A DNA stretch of 64,000 nucleotides from Allomyces macrogynus ATCC 38327. Taxonomy: Eukaryota; Blastocladiomycota; Blastocladiomycetes; Blastocladiales; Blastocladiaceae. The stretch's first letter is position 1. Every line of letters begins with the position of its first letter. The position numbers were made by a program, and so were the translations under genes. The stretch is taken from positions 1,257,137-1,321,136 of the forward strand of contig GG745341.1 in assembly GCA_000151295.1 (NCBI GenBank). Reading direction: 5' to 3'. A model generated the notes under the pieces. The model was not told where the DNA came from. It worked only from the letters and a program-made list of their open reading frames with translations, and did no database searches. This document shows, piece after piece, positions 35,066 to 47,435 of the stretch.

Positions 35066-35988
35066 CTAGACATTCTGCTCGAACGCGCGCTCCACCGGCG
35101 GCTCGAGCATGGCCGCGTGCCCGCCAATCACAAGCCCCGACGCGCCGACGATCCAAAACACGGTCGACCCGGCCGACCCGAGCCACAGTAACGGAATCGT
35201 GAGAATCGCGAGGTACGTGTTCTATCCCAAACGATCAGCAGCGGTGAGCGAAAGACGGACCATACGCGTGGGTGGAGCGAGCAAAAAGGCCGTACCACTT
35301 GCGTCGTCGACAGTTCCTGCCCGAGAACGACGATCGTGGGCGCGTTGGCGCGGCGGACCATGATGTGGGCACCAACGAGGAACGCGAGCGAGAGAAGAAG
35401 GAACGGCGACGTGATCCTGGTGTGTTGGGCGAGTATAGGGCGTTAGTGGAGCCGGTCGTTGCGCTTGGCCATCGCGATCATCATCACCACGTACAGCGCG
35501 TAGATGCAAATGCAAACAAAAATGAACAGGTAGTTGGCGTGGTAGTACGACAAGTTGGCGTTGACCTACATCCACGCGCGCGTGAGCATTCCCGCATCAC
35601 TGACCGCAACCGTTCAGACCGCAAAACGTACCCGCTCCTTGACCATCTCCCACGACCCCGGCCGGCGGAACCGCGTCCAATCGAAGAAGTCGCCCATCGA
35701 CCGCCACTCCTGCATTTTCGCCGCGCGGTATTCGCGCAAGCCCTCGACCGACCACTGCGCCGGCAGCAATCCGGCCGTCGTGAGCCGCTCCGACGCGACC
35801 TGTGCGGCCATGCCCGCCGCGAGCGACGCGCCCGCGGGTGCCGCAAATCCTCCGGGCGCGGGAGCCCCGGGAACGGGCATGGGAATCGTGCCGGCAGTCG
35901 GCGCGTAGGGCGGCGGGGCCATTGGGCCGCCGAGGGTGCCAGACAGCTGGCCGGCAGACTTATCGGGGGGCGGGAGGGGGGTTGCCAT
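35066..35988 (-). CDS. PRA1-family prenylated Rab acceptor
   Basis: Small four-helix ER/Golgi membrane protein that interacts with prenylated Rab GTPases in vesicle traffic. Exons (minus): 35988-35632, 35565-35495, 35416-35296 and 35221-35066; 705 nt, 234 aa, phase-checked. The donors are all GTACG(T/G) and the introns 66, 78 and 74 nt. The N-terminal ~85 residues are Pro/Ala/Gly-rich. Family features follow: GDFFDWTRFRRP (the conserved F-D.sRF segment), NLSYYHANYLFIFV (NLsYFr.NY), ALITSPFLLLSLAF, then a short loop with R and TIVVLGQELS. The second hydrophobic pair is YLAILTIPLLWLG and TVFWIVGASGLVIGGHA. The C-terminus ERAFEQNV is acidic/polar. A decayed copy of the last exon lies at 34.4-34.6 kb. 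Confidence 0.88.
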
Positions 35989-36921
35989 GGTCGGTGATCA
36001 GCTGGTGGAGGTGGGCAAGGTGGGGGTGAGAAGATTGGTTGGCGAAGAGCGTGTCGGCGGCAGGTCCATTTTGAGCGCGTTGCCGACGCGATTCGAGCCA
36101 CGCCCAGCGTTGAGGTGGGACCGGGAGCCAAGCGGATCGTGGGCCGGCAGCTCACCCGCGGCTGCGGAGAACCTGCTCGGAACGGTGGTGGAGTATTTCG
36201 GTCGTTCTTGACCACGACGGCCACAGACAATGCAAGGTTGCCACGTCAAGTTTGGAGGAGAACAAACGAGGCGGCAGCACCCGCTCCACAAACCGTCTTG
36301 GCATTTGATCGCGCGCATTTTGGCTGGGACATGGGCCGCGCTGCCGCCAATGAAAGGGCCGCGCACGCATGTACGCACCAAAGAAACGCTCGAGCTTCGT
36401 TTGGTCGCGGGCCGACGGTCCGGGCGTGATCAAGGCGTGGTCGGTCGGTTCAGAGAGGCGCTTGCGGCTCGGTGCGCGGTCCAGAGGCGAATGCGGGCAG
36501 TCGCGTCGAGTTGCGGGGCGTTGCGGCGCGCGCGTCAAGTCGGGATTGAGAGCAGCGACGGCGTTGCTGGCGCCCAGCGCGTGAAGAGGAGCTGATGTGG
36601 AAATGAAATCGAACGCGGCGAGATGCGAAGCGTCCGAGCCTTGCTTCTCAAACATGCACGTTGGCGCAGCGCAGTGCCACTGAAAAGAAAGGGAGCCTGC
36701 CCAGCAACCCGTCACCCGGTCCCGCCTGACCACACTGCACTTGCGCACCGCACGATCCCACCGCCCCCTTCGATCCATTGACGGCCTGACCAGCAACCAC
36801 TCGCATTCGGCACGCACAGCGCGCGCAACACCCAGCAACCGCACTGCGATCCCGCTTGCCCGACCCGGCCCCGACGAGCCGGCTTCACCAACCAACCCGA
36901 ACCCAACGCAATCAACCAACC
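35989..36921. promoter_or_regulatory. Divergent promoter region of PRA1 and the Sgd1/NOM1-like gene
   Basis: 933 nt between divergent ATG codons. A 269-residue minus-strand frame runs through it but has no homology signal and is rich in Arg/Gly/Pro, as expected by chance in GC-rich DNA. No TATA box is obvious. Confidence 0.45.
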
Positions 36922-38289
36922 ATGCCGCGCGGCCCATCCGGCCGCCCCAACTCATCCCCATCTCGTGGCGGCTCCCGCGGCGGCGGCTCCCGCGGCGGCT
37001 TCCGCGGCGGACGCGGTCGTGGTCGTGGCGGCCACGGCGGTGGATCGCGCACGGGCCCGCAAATCCCCGGCATGATCATGGACGAAGTGAATGCGACGAA
37101 CGACAAGCCGCGCGCGCACCCTTACGCGCGGCCGAGTGGCGGGAACCGCGGCGGCGCGTCGCGCAAGGACCAGCGCAAGCAAGCGCGCGAGAAGAAGAAG
37201 CAGCGCAAGGCCGCGCATTACGCCAAGGAAGACGATAAGAAGCCGAAACGCGTGCCGCGCGCGGCACCGCCGGTCGTAGAGAGTGACGAAGAGATGGATG
37301 AGGAAGAGGTGCCGCCGAGGAAATCGGACAACGACAAGAAGCCGGCGAAGAAGCTGGCGAATAAGGCCGCCGATCCGGCACCGGCACCGGCGTCGACCAA
37401 ATCCAAGAAGCGCGCGGCGCCGACCGACGACGACGATGCCGACGCCGACGCCGAGGCGGCCAAGGCTGCCAAACTCGCGAAGAAGAACCCGGAGCTCTAC
37501 GCGATGCTACGCCAGTCTGGGCTCGTTGCCGAAGTCGCGGGTACCGAGGGTCTGACCGAGTCGCGCGAGGACGTGGTCGACCAAATGGACATTGACCGGT
37601 ACGAGCGGCTGCTCGGGTTCAAGAAGCGCAAGACCAAGGCCGTGCCCAAGAGTATTGCCGACGACGGGCTCGGCGACTTGTTCTCGACGTACGCGCTCGA
37701 GGCCAAGGACGGCGAGGAGGTGCCGATTGTAGATGATGACGAGGGGAGTGGGGAGGAGATGGAGATGGAGGGCGCGTCGGACGAGGACGGATCGGACGTG
37801 GCCGACGGAAGCGACGACAAGGAGGGGAGCGGCGACGATGATGGCGAAGAGGAGAGTTCCGAGGACGCCGAGGCATCCGATGAGGAGTCGGACGTCGACG
37901 ATGCCGACGCGCAGGCCTACCTCGAGGCGCTCGGCCTTGACCAGCTCGAAGCGATTCTCGGCGGCGCGGGCGGTAGCAGCAACGACGAGGACGAGGATGC
38001 CGAGAGCGCCAACGAGGACCAGGCGAGTGGCGAGAGCGATTCGGTTTCGGGCGACGTCGACGAGGACGGGCTCACGCCCAAGCAGCGCGCCGAGCTCCTC
38101 AAGGGCATGCGGGCGATCCTCGCGGGCGGCGACGTGTCGAGCAGCGACGACGACGAGGACATGGTCGTCTCGGACGATGATGGAGCGGGTAGGCGGGTCA
38201 GTCGCGGCATGACGCCGAGCGACGGGGACGACGACGAGGAACTGAGTGGAGACGATGACAAGAACGATGAGGAAAGCGACGATGAATAA
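36922..38289 (+). CDS. Acidic RGG-rich nucleolar-type protein resembling the N-terminus of Sgd1/NOM1
   Basis: Single-exon gene of 455 residues. The ATG at 36922 opens an RGG-box-like N-terminus (SRGGGSRGGFRGGRGRGRGG), then KDQRKQAREKKKQRKAAHY, a lysine-rich part, and the segment YERLLGFKKRKTK.VPKSIADDGLGDLF, which matches the conserved region before the MIF4G domain of Sgd1/NOM1 (18S rRNA processing). After that it is largely Asp/Glu/Ser to the TAA at 38289. The MIF4G and MA3 domains of that family are absent, and no downstream frame supplies them. So it is either a truncated paralogue or a separate acidic nucleolar protein. Function is inferred from composition and one motif. Confidence 0.6.
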   Translation: MPRGPSGRPNSSPSRGGSRGGGSRGGFRGGRGRGRGGHGGGSRTGPQIPGMIMDEVNATNDKPRAHPYARPSGGNRGGASRKDQRKQAREKKKQRKAAHYAKEDDKKPKRVPRAAPPVVESDEEMDEEEVPPRKSDNDKKPAKKLANKAADPAPAPASTKSKKRAAPTDDDDADADAEAAKAAKLAKKNPELYAMLRQSGLVAEVAGTEGLTESREDVVDQMDIDRYERLLGFKKRKTKAVPKSIADDGLGDLFSTYALEAKDGEEVPIVDDDEGSGEEMEMEGASDEDGSDVADGSDDKEGSGDDDGEEESSEDAEASDEESDVDDADAQAYLEALGLDQLEAILGGAGGSSNDEDEDAESANEDQASGESDSVSGDVDEDGLTPKQRAELLKGMRAILAGGDVSSSDDDEDMVVSDDDGAGRRVSRGMTPSDGDDDEELSGDDDKNDEESDDE

Positions 38290-39407
38290 TGTATGGCGAT
38301 TTGGGCGTGTCAACGGTGCTTCTTTTGCGAGAGTGTTGCCGCGCATCGTACTCACGATACACGCGCCCACGCGCGTTGAACCGGTCGATGCGTCTCTCGT
38401 CCCGATCAAGGAAAATCAAACGGTGGAGAAGGTGAAGAATCATGCCGCTCAACAGTCTCCATCGTCAGGGTCGACCTGGATGTCAAGGAAAGGATATCAA
38501 GAGGTGGTGTGTATCGCGTCCAACTTCCAAACCGCAGATCCGCTGCCCAGTCCCCACCCACCGATCGGCAAGCTGATCTCGGAACTGCTGGTGCTCGCGC
38601 ATCCCCCGCACCCCTAACTTGGGTGACGACATGCCGAAATCGTATGTGCTTGCGTCGGTTGTGGCCGCGTCGCTCGCCAACACGTTGGCGCTGGACCTCG
38701 CCTTTGAGCCGATGCCTCACTGCTTTTGGAGTCGTCGGCGACGACCATTCATACTGATATGGACGCTTCAACTGTGGCATAGTTCCCAGATATCGCGCCG
38801 TGGTTCCAGCGTCGTGATCTCACCTTCTCACAAGCTGCTGCGCGAAACAGGCCGAGGCAGCTCTTGTGCCCGGCGAGATGGGTGAAAAGGTGGAGAAGAT
38901 GGAGAAACTTGTTGTCGACCATTTCGTTATCGTCGGCCAACGTTGAGAGGATGCGGATTGCTCAATGAATGTTGATGCGTCTGCGTCGCGAGGGCTGCCG
39001 TCAAGGCGATCTGCTGCCACTGATCGTTTTCGGTAGCTCGCAAATGGGAATCGGTCCAAATCGCGTGTGCCCGCGCCAGTCGCCACCACGTTGATTCTCG
39101 ACGAGACGACAACTGCCATCGAAATGAAGCGCAGATGCTGATCTGCTCTGGTGCCATAAACAGAAGAAAAGAAGCGCATTTATGGCCGTGTAATGTGTCA
39201 ATGAGAGGCAGGATACTAACGCTATGAGAACAGCAAAAGAAGCACGACGCGGAAATCGAAAACCCAGCCCAATCAACCGAAAAAGCACCACCACGAAACC
39301 CAACCACCAAGCAGAATCAATCACGACCAACAACTTCGACAAGACGCAAGAGACGGAGGAAGAACAGCACCAGGCCGGACCTCCACCGAGCGCGCTACGT
39401 ACAGCCT
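38290..39407. other. Intergenic region after the Sgd1/NOM1-like gene
   Basis: 1.1 kb between converging stop codons. Short frames only; none encodes MIF4G-like or other recognisable sequence. Composition is intermediate, with no clear repeat. Confidence 0.5.
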
Positions 39408-41295
39408 TTAGCGACGGTCGTGGAACGCATTGTGCAACCCGACCTCCTGCTCGTTGGCCGACCCGTTTGACGCACCGCTGGTCCCGACAAGCGACGCCGA
39501 GGAGCCCGTCGGAATCGCCTGCGCGGCAACAATCGCCGCGGCCGCAGCCTCGGCAGCACGCGCCGACGCGAGCGACGCCTCGTTCGCAGCAGCCGCCGCG
39601 GCGGCAACAGCCTCGGCGGCACTAATCAGCGTCGGCGAGACGGCGCCGTCGCGCACGGTCCCATTTGCCGCGGCCCCCGCCGCCGCCGACCCGGGCTTCG
39701 ACTTGGCCGCGTCGTTGCGCGTATCTTCGAGCTTCTGCAGGTACTCGGCGGTCACGTCGCCCGTGACGTACTTGCCCGTGAACACCGAGTCGTCGAAAAC
39801 CGCGAGTTTCGGGTTAAACTTGCGCACCGACTCGGCCAAGTCCTCGAGCGACTCGTAGATCATCGCATCCGCGCCAATCGACTTGGCGACCTCGGCCTCG
39901 GTCCGCCCGTGCGCGACCAATTCGCGCGCGCTCGGCATATCGATCCCGTAGACATTCGGGTACCGCACGGGCGGTGCGCACGAGGCAAAGTAGACGCGGC
40001 GCGCGCCGGCGTCGCGTGCCATTTGCACGATTTCGCGCGAGGTCGTGCCGCGGACCACTGAGTCGTCGACGAGCAGCACGTTCTTGCCTGCGAATTCCAG
40101 CGCCATGGCGTTGAGCTTGCGGCGCACGGACTTGGCACGCAGGCTCTGGCCGGGCATAATGAACGTGCGGCCAATGTACCGGTTCTTAATGAGCCCCTCG
40201 CGGAAGGGACGGTTCAGGACCATAGCGCACTGCATCCCGGCGACGCGCGACGTGTCCGGGACCGGGATGACGACGTCAATGTCGTGGTTCTTGCCAAGCT
40301 GCTTGACGACCTGGTGGGCCAGCGCCTCGCCCATGGCGAGCCGCGCCTTGTAGACCGAGACGCCGTCGAGAATCGAGTCGGGCCGGGCAAAGTAGACGTA
40401 CTCGAACAGGCACGGCGCAAACGGAACCACCTGTTCCTTTGGAATCAGCTGGCGGCGGTGCACTTGGCCGTCGACCTTGGTCACGATCAAACACTCGCCC
40501 GGGTTCAGGTCGGCAATGTCGTCGTGGAAGTCGAGTGCCGAGAGCGCGACCGACTCGGACGCGACCATCCAGTCGCGCCCGTTGGCGCCCGTCGTCGAAG
40601 GGCGAGAACCGACAATGCACGGGCGAATCCCGTGCGGGTCGCGGAACGCGACGATCCCAAACCCGGCGAGCAACGCGATGCACGCGTACCCGCCTTTGCA
40701 GTCGCGGAAGACGCCCGAGACGGCACGGAACACGTCCTCGGCGTTGATGCGGAACTTGCCCGTGGCCTGCAGGTGGTCAGCAAGCACATTCAGCAGGATT
40801 TCCGAGTCCGAGTCGGTGTTGATGTGGCGGTGCGCCTCGTGGTCGAGAAAGTGGCGCAAGTCGACGGCGTTGGTCAGGTTGCCGTTGTGCGCAAGCGCGA
40901 TCCCGTATGGCGCGTTCACGTAGAAGGGCTGCGCCTCGGACGTGCTCGATGAGCCGGCCGTCGGGTACCGGACTAGATTGGCGGACAAGATGCGGATGCG
41001 GTGGTGGGTGAGGCGACTTGGCCCAACACATCTGGCCAACGAAACAGGCCATCGGCAAGGCATCCGTACCGTGCCCAATGGCCATGGACCCGCGGAGCGC
41101 GCGCAGCTTGTCCTCGGAAAAGACGTCGCGCACCATGCCGTTGCCCTTGCACTGGTAGAGCCGGCCCTTTTCAGCGCAGGTGACCATGCCGGCCGCATCC
41201 TGACCGCGGTGCTGCAAGAGACCGAGCGCCTCGTAGACCTCGGCCGAGGCCTGCGCGTTGGCGTCGGCGAGCAAGAGACCAGCGATGCCGCACAT
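39408..41295 (-). CDS. ADE4: Amidophosphoribosyltransferase (glutamine PRPP amidotransferase)
   Basis: First committed step of purine synthesis: PRPP + glutamine gives 5-phosphoribosylamine, in the cytosol. Exons (minus): 41295-41070 and 40972-39408; 1791 nt, 596 aa, phase-checked. The single intron of 97 nt (donor GTACGG) splits GHVRYPT. MCGIAGLL places the catalytic Cys right after Met (class II Ntn glutaminase), with LQHRGQDAAG and NGNLTN following. The phosphoribosyltransferase part shows IPVPDTSRVAG and the PRPP loop VLLVDDSVVRGTT. There is no sign of a propeptide. The C-terminus is extended by about 90 Ala-rich residues not needed for catalysis. Expected to be feedback-inhibited by purine nucleotides (family knowledge). 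Confidence 0.97.
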
Positions 41296-42422
41296 GCTTG
41301 AAATTGAATGTGGGGTAGGCGGCGACCGATCACGGCAGTAGGGATTTCAGCGCGATGCACCAAGTGGCGGCGCCGTTGACTCGACCGAGAAATGGATGGG
41401 ACGGCGCGGCAGGACCAGCGTAGGCAGTAGCGCGGACACGGTGCAGCGGGTGGCGTGCGGGTACGAGCGAGAGGGAAGCGCTGGTGGCCGGGTCAGGAGT
41501 AGAGACAGGGTCAACGCTGAGCGAGATGCAGAGCGATCGCAGGCAGATGCGGTGCAGCGCGGAGTGTCCCGCATGGGTCTCGCAGGCTCAAGCGGCCACG
41601 CGGGCCACGTGCGGTGGGGGCGACCTGCCACACCTGTCGTGCTATCAGTTTTGCGTCACGAGATCGCGATGCAGCGTGCAGAAAACGTGCAACAAGTGCC
41701 GGAAGGGCCCGGAAACAGCAAAGCGAGCGCGAAATGATCAAGAAAACGTCAAAGAAACAAGAACATGTGTAAATGGACAGTTTAGAACGACACAACTCTG
41801 GTTTCTTGCGCTCGGTTGATTGGCCCCCGTGGGCGAGAAGAACACCAGAACGGCCGGCATGCGCGACGGACAGAGGAGGGCGTTGGCCGACCTGATGGGG
41901 GCAAAATTGCTGGCTACCCGCGGGCGACTGCGCTGCTGTTCATGCCATTTCGCAAAGCTGGCGATGGGAGCAGAATCGCGTGAGAGCGGTAGAGAAGAGA
42001 CGCGAATTCGCGCACAAGCAGCGGCCATAGGGGATCGGGATCGCGCGAAGAGGGATGAAAGACGAGTGATTGTGCGCAAGCGGTGGGCAGAGGAGACGGA
42101 CTCGCGCCCGCGTGAGGTAGAGCGGAGACGAGAGATCATGCGCGATGTCTGCCGAAAGGGGTTGGGACCCGCGTGAGGTCGGTGGTGAGGAAACCCTGGA
42201 TCGCGGCTCTGCGTGGAATTGATGCCCGACTTCGCGTGGGGAGCCATGTCGTGGGCGCCGAACTTGTCTCACGATCGTGACAACAGGCGATCGCTCCTGA
42301 ATCGCTTGACGACCGGGCAGGCTCGTGGTCTTGGTTCGGAACATGATGGAGCGAAAACCGTTGAGCGTGCCCATGGTCTTGGAGTGGGACTGGGTGGAAC
42401 TAATGTAGCCGACGCACGTGTC
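41296..42422. other. Intergenic region upstream of ADE4
   Basis: CpG-rich, no supported gene. It contains the ADE4 promoter (read leftward) and the 3' flank of the small minus-strand gene at 42.4-42.8 kb. Several 100-170-residue frames on both strands are Arg-rich chance frames. Confidence 0.5.
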
Positions 42423-42817
42423 TCACCCGGACAGATTCGGTCGTGTCGTTGCCGCCCGTGGAGCAGCGGCCGCTTGCGGGCCCGCGCGAGCACCTGCTGC
42501 TGCCGCACCTCCTCCTGGAACGTCTCCACGCAGGGCCGCGTACATGGCGCGCAGCTGATCCTGCTCCACCTACACGACGGCGAATAGGGTCAGGTCCAGA
42601 ACTTCGAGAGGTGTTCCCGACTTGCAAGTGACGAACGCACCATCAAGTGCCGCAACTCGCCAAGGATCATAGCCGCGACCTCGCGGAGCAGAGCGGCCTC
42701 GTCGTCAAGCGCCTTGGTCACGGCCGTGCGCAGCGCCGCGCGCGACGAAGGTAAGTCGCCGTCGTTTTCGTTCGAGTCAGGGTCGATGCGGCGTCGTTTC
42801 GGCGCACGGTCGGCCAT
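42423..42817 (-). CDS. Small hypothetical protein with nuclear-type basic start
   Basis: Two exons (minus), 42817-42641 and 42569-42423, joined across a 71-nt intron with a GTGCGT donor and TAG acceptor. They give 324 nt and 107 aa, with both exons whole codons. The N-terminus MADRAPKRRRIDPDS resembles a nuclear localisation signal. An amphipathic helix follows (LRTAVTKALDDEAALLREVAAMILGELRHLM), continuing VEQDQLRAMYAALR. The tail is Gly/Ala-rich and may be disordered. Size and helix suggest a subunit of a nuclear complex, but I do not recognise the family. The gene is divergent from CPA2. Confidence 0.55.
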
Positions 42818-43583
42818 GGCGGTCCCTGGTCGTCGATCTCAGATTACTGACCGGGTCGCGCAGTCAAGGCCAGGACGAGCTCGCGACAGTGTTGGCTGGA
42901 AACGTGTTCTCGCGCTCGAGAGTGGGAGTCGTCGTCGTCGTCGTCGTCGTCGTCGATTCCTCTGCCCTCGAATATTGCTGCAAGCTGTCGACGATCGAGC
43001 TCCTGCTCGAGGCCGACACTAGATCACCAGCGTCCAGGACGTTGTGTTGTCGAAAGCAGATCAACGATCAACGGCAGCGGCACCGATGGCAGGGACAACG
43101 CGACAGTCCAAGTCACGCATCACGTGTGCAAATGGACATAACCAGCCACATCGCTGATCACCACGCTTGGTGACTGTTCTCACCCGCGAGGCAGCCCATC
43201 GACCTTCCATCATCACCATCTTCCTCGTCGCTCACAACGCTCGGCCACGACGCTCAGCATCGACGACGTCCAGCCCCGCCCGCGCCCGCCCAGTCACCAA
43301 CCAGCCAAGCACAATCTCGGCGCGCATGCTCATGCCGTTAACGGCATCACGCGGGCCCCGCTCGACGCGCGCATCGCGAACGATGCAACCGCAAATCACG
43401 CAGCCCTGGTCCGCGGATATTTGAAGTCGGCCAGCCCGCCATCAACGCCGAGCTGCTGATCATCGTCCATTCCAGCTTGGAACAAGAGCTCTCTCTCCAG
43501 CTCGACCAACCCCGCCCACCGGCCAGCTCCTCGAACGGGCCAGCACCAATTTTGAACCGTCCTTCCTCATACCACCACCAACC
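42818..43583. promoter_or_regulatory. Divergent upstream region of the small gene and the CPS large-chain gene
   Basis: 766 nt between divergent starts, containing a (GTC)9 microsatellite at 42928-42954. No TATA box is evident. No gene is seen. Confidence 0.45.
42928..42954 (+). repeat. Trinucleotide microsatellite (GTC)9
   Basis: Nine perfect GTC units in non-coding DNA. Confidence 0.9.
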
Positions 43584-46500
43584 ATGCTCCGATTCGCAAC
43601 TGCTGCCCGGCTCGCCGCCCCCGCTCGCGGTGCCCGCACGGCCCTGAACAACCATGTCGCCGCGTCGGCGGGTCTCGCCGCGACGAGCTCGCACCTCACT
43701 GCAAGCACCACGTCGCCGTGCATCAGGTACGGCCAGCGATGGATGAGAAATTGCCGACCAATTCGACCAGAATGGAGCGACTGACCCGGAAATTTTGAAC
43801 AGTGCACCGACCGCGACCTCGACGCGCAACTTCTCGTCCATTACGGCCCGCGGACCGTACTCGACCGCACCGCTGCGCGCTGCCCGGCCCACCGCACCGT
43901 TCGCCCCCGGTCGCATCCACGCGCTGCCGCCGGCCGTCATCCAAGTTGGTTCGTACCGGTTCCAGTCGACGGTTGCTGATGCCGCAGCACCCGTGACGCC
44001 ATTTGTCCCGCTCGCGAAACGCGTGCTCGTTGTCGGTTCCGGCGGTCTCTCGATTGGCCAGGCGGGCGAATTCGACTATTCAGGGTCGCAGGCGATCAAG
44101 GCGCTCAAGGAAGAGGGCGTTGAAACGATTCTCGTAAACCCGAATATCGCGACCGTGCAGACCGACGAGCAGCTCGCCGACAAGGTCTACTTTTTGCCGG
44201 TCACGCCCGAGTATGTCACGCAGATCATCGAAAAGGAACGGCCCGATGGGATCCTGCTCAATTTCGGCGGCCAGACGGCGCTGAATTGCGGTATCGCGCT
44301 CGACCAGATGGGCGTGCTCGAAAAGTACAACGTCAAGGTGCTCGGCACGCCGATCTCGACGCTCATCACGTCCGAGGACCGCGACCTGTTTGCCAAGGCG
44401 CTGCAGGAGATCAACATCCCGATCGCCAAGTCGGTCGCGGTCGAGACCGTCGACGAGGCGCTCGCGGCCGCCGCCGACATCCACTACCCAGTGATTGTGC
44501 GATCGGCGTTTGCGCTCGGCGGGCTCGGGTCCGGTTTTGCCGCGAACCCCGAGGAACTCGCTGCGCTCGCGACCAAATCGCTCGCGCTCTCGCCGCAGAT
44601 TCTCGTCGAGCGGTCGATGAAGGGGTGGAAGGAGGTCGAGTACGAGGTGGTGCGTGATGCGCACGACAATTGCATCACTGTATGCAACATGGAGAACCTC
44701 GACCCGCTCGGCGTGCACACAGGCGACTCGATTGTCGTCGCGCCGTCGCAGACGCTCTCCGACGAGGAATATCACATGCTGCGCGCAGCCGCGATCAAGA
44801 TCATTCGCCATCTCGGCGTCGTCGGCGAGTGCAACGTGCAGTACGCGCTGAACCCGGACTCGCTCGAGTACGCCGTGATTGAGGTGAATGCGCGTCTGTC
44901 GCGGTCGTCGGCCCTCGCGTCCAAGGCCACGGGTTACCCGCTGGCGTTTGTCGCCGCCAAGATTGGGCTCGGCCAGTCGCTCCCGGAGATCAAGAATGCC
45001 GTGACCAAGTCGACGACGGCTTGCTTTGAGCCGTCGCTCGATTACGTCGTGACCAAGATCCCGCGCTGGGACCTGAGCAAGTTTGCGCACGTCGACCGCA
45101 AGGTTGGGTCGCAGATGAAGGTGCGTTTTCTATTGCGGTTCCCGGATAGTCACTCTGATCACGCGAAACTGACCTTGTGCTTCACTCGATTCGACAGTCG
45201 GTCGGCGAGGTCATGGCCATCGGCCGCACGTTCGAGGAGTCCTTCCAAAAGGCCATTCGCCAAGTCGACCCGTCGTTCCGCGGGTTCGAGCCGCCGGTCG
45301 ACGAGGAAAAGCACCTGTCGCCAGAGGAGCTTGGCACGGCGCTGCGCAACCCGACTGACCAGCGACTGCATCATTGGGCTCAGGCCGTCGACGAGGGCAT
45401 GACCGCCGACCAGATCCACGACATCACCAAGATCGACAAGTGGTTCCTCTACAAGTTCGAGAACATGAACCAAACGCGCAAGACGCTGCAGGCGCACACG
45501 CTCGAGTCGGCCGACAAGGCCGTGCTGCTCGCGGCCAAGCAGGCTGGGTTCAGCGACACGCAGATTGCCGCAGCGCTCAAGCCCTCGGCCGACGGCAAGA
45601 AAGCCGAAGCGCTTGCCGTGCGCGCCAAGCGCGTGGGCCTCGGCATCACGCCGTGGGTCAAGCGGATTGACACGCTCGCGGGCGAGTTCCCGACGTCGAC
45701 CAACTACCTCTACATGACCTACCACGGCGCGGCGCACGACGTCAAGTTTGACGACAACGGCACGATGGTGCTCGGGTCGGGCGTCTACCGCATTGGCTCG
45801 TCTGTCGAGTTTGATTGGTGCGGCGTCTCGGCGATTCGCGAGCTGCGCGATCTCGGCCGCAAGACGATCATGGTCAACTACAATCCGGAGACCGTCTCGA
45901 CCGATTTCGACGAGGCCGACCGGCTCTACTTTGAGGAGCTCTCGCTCGAGCGCGTACTCGATATCTACGAGGCCGAAAATTCGGAGGGGGTCGTCGTCTC
46001 GGTCGGCGGCCAGCTGCCGCAGAACATGGCGCTGCCGCTGCAGAAGCAAGGCTGCAAGGTGCTCGGCACGAACCCCGAGGACATTGACCGCGCCGAGGAC
46101 CGCGCGCAATTCTCGGCGATCCTCGACAACATTGGCGTGCACCAGCCGCAGTGGCAGGCGCTGACCACGGTCGACGAGGCGCTCGCGTTCGCCGACCGCG
46201 TCGGGTACCCCGTGCTCGTGCGTCCGTCGTACGTTCTGTCGGGTGCCGCCATGCGCGTTGCCACGTCGCCAGAGGAGCTCAAGGCCTTCCTTGCCCTCGC
46301 TGCTGATGTGTCGCCCGACCACCCGGTCGTCGTGACCGAGTTTGTGACGGGCGCCAACGAGATTGACGTCGACGGTGTCGCCGTCAACGGCCAGCTGATC
46401 GCCGAGGCCGTCTCGGAACACGTCGAGCCCGCGGGCGTGCACTCGGGCGACGCGTCGCTCGTCCTGCCCGCGCCCGACTTGCCCGAGGAGACCCGGCAGT

Positions 46501-47435
46501 CTGTGCGTGCTGTTGCCGCGCAAGTCGCCAAGGCGCTCAACATTACCGGTCCGTTCAATATGCAGATTCTCGAGAAGCCGGGCCACCCACTGCGCGTCAT
46601 TGAGTGCAACCTGCGCGCGTCGCGGTCGTTCCCGTTCATTTCCAAGGTGCTCGGAGAGAACCTGATCCGCACGGCGACGCGCGCCATGGCCGTGCCCGAT
46701 GCCGTGCACGCGCCGATTGACCTTCAGGCGAGCAAGAAGCGGCCGTACGTTGCCGTCAAGGCGCCCCAGTTTTCGTGGACTCGTATCGCTGGTGCGGATC
46801 CCGTCCTGTCGGTGGAGATGAGCTCGACAGGCGAGGTCGCGTGTTTCGGTAAGACGCAGCACGAGGCGTTCCTGACGTCGCTCGAGGCCGTCAACGGGTT
46901 CAAGATCCCGGAGCCCGGTATGGCCGTGCTCGTTGCGCGCGCCACGGGTGTGACCGACCAGATGCTCGCGACCGTCTCGAAGGCCGTCATTCGCGCGGGC
47001 CACCCGATTGTCGCGGCCGATGCGGCCACCGCCGCCGCTATTACCGCGGCCACCAAGCAGTCCGTGTCGGTTCTGGCGCGCGCGCCGCAGTGGCTCGCGC
47101 AGGTTGAGGGCGGTGAGCCGCTCGACTCGGTCCGCGCCGCGGCCAAGGCCGATTTCGGCGATGCGAAGGTTTCTCTGGTGCTGGCGCTCGCCGTGGAGCG
47201 CGCGCTTGCGCCCAACGACCCGGCGTACGCGGTGCGCCGTCTCGCCGTCGACCTTGGCGTGCCGATGCTCACGGACACGCGCGGCGCGGCTCTGTTTGCA
47301 GATGCGCTCGCGATTCGCCGTGAGGCGCTCCGTGCGGGGAAGCCGATTGGGCCGGTTGATTCCAAGGGCCAGCCGATGGGCGAGATTGTGAGCTGGAACG
47401 AGTGGATGGCGGCGACGAGCGAGAAGGTCGTGTAA
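43584..47435 (+). CDS. CPA2: Carbamoyl-phosphate synthase large chain, mitochondrial-type N-terminus
   Basis: Makes carbamoyl phosphate from bicarbonate, ammonia (passed from the small chain) and 2 ATP for arginine synthesis. Exons: 43584-43726, 43803-45120 and 45198-47435; 3699 nt, 1232 aa, phase-checked. Donors are GTACGG and GTGCGT. The first about 100 residues are Arg/Ala/Ser-rich without acidic residues at the start ([20 protein letters not shown]), fitting a mitochondrial targeting peptide. The first carboxyphosphate half begins [21 protein letters not shown]. The second carbamoyl-phosphate half begins [20 protein letters not shown]. Each half has an ATP-grasp core (for example [19 protein letters not shown] and [13 protein letters not shown]). 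A C-terminal MGS-like domain follows from about 46730. No pyrimidine-specific ATCase is fused, which supports the arginine-specific enzyme. Confidence 0.93.

Noticed and set aside
36152..36961. 269-codon minus-strand frame in the PRA1/Sgd1-like promoter
   Set aside because: No recognisable motif, overlaps the start of the plus-strand gene, composition typical of chance frames.
45159..47003. 614-codon open frame on the minus strand
   Set aside because: Antisense to the CPS large-chain exon, Arg/Leu/Val-rich, no motif. Composition artefact.
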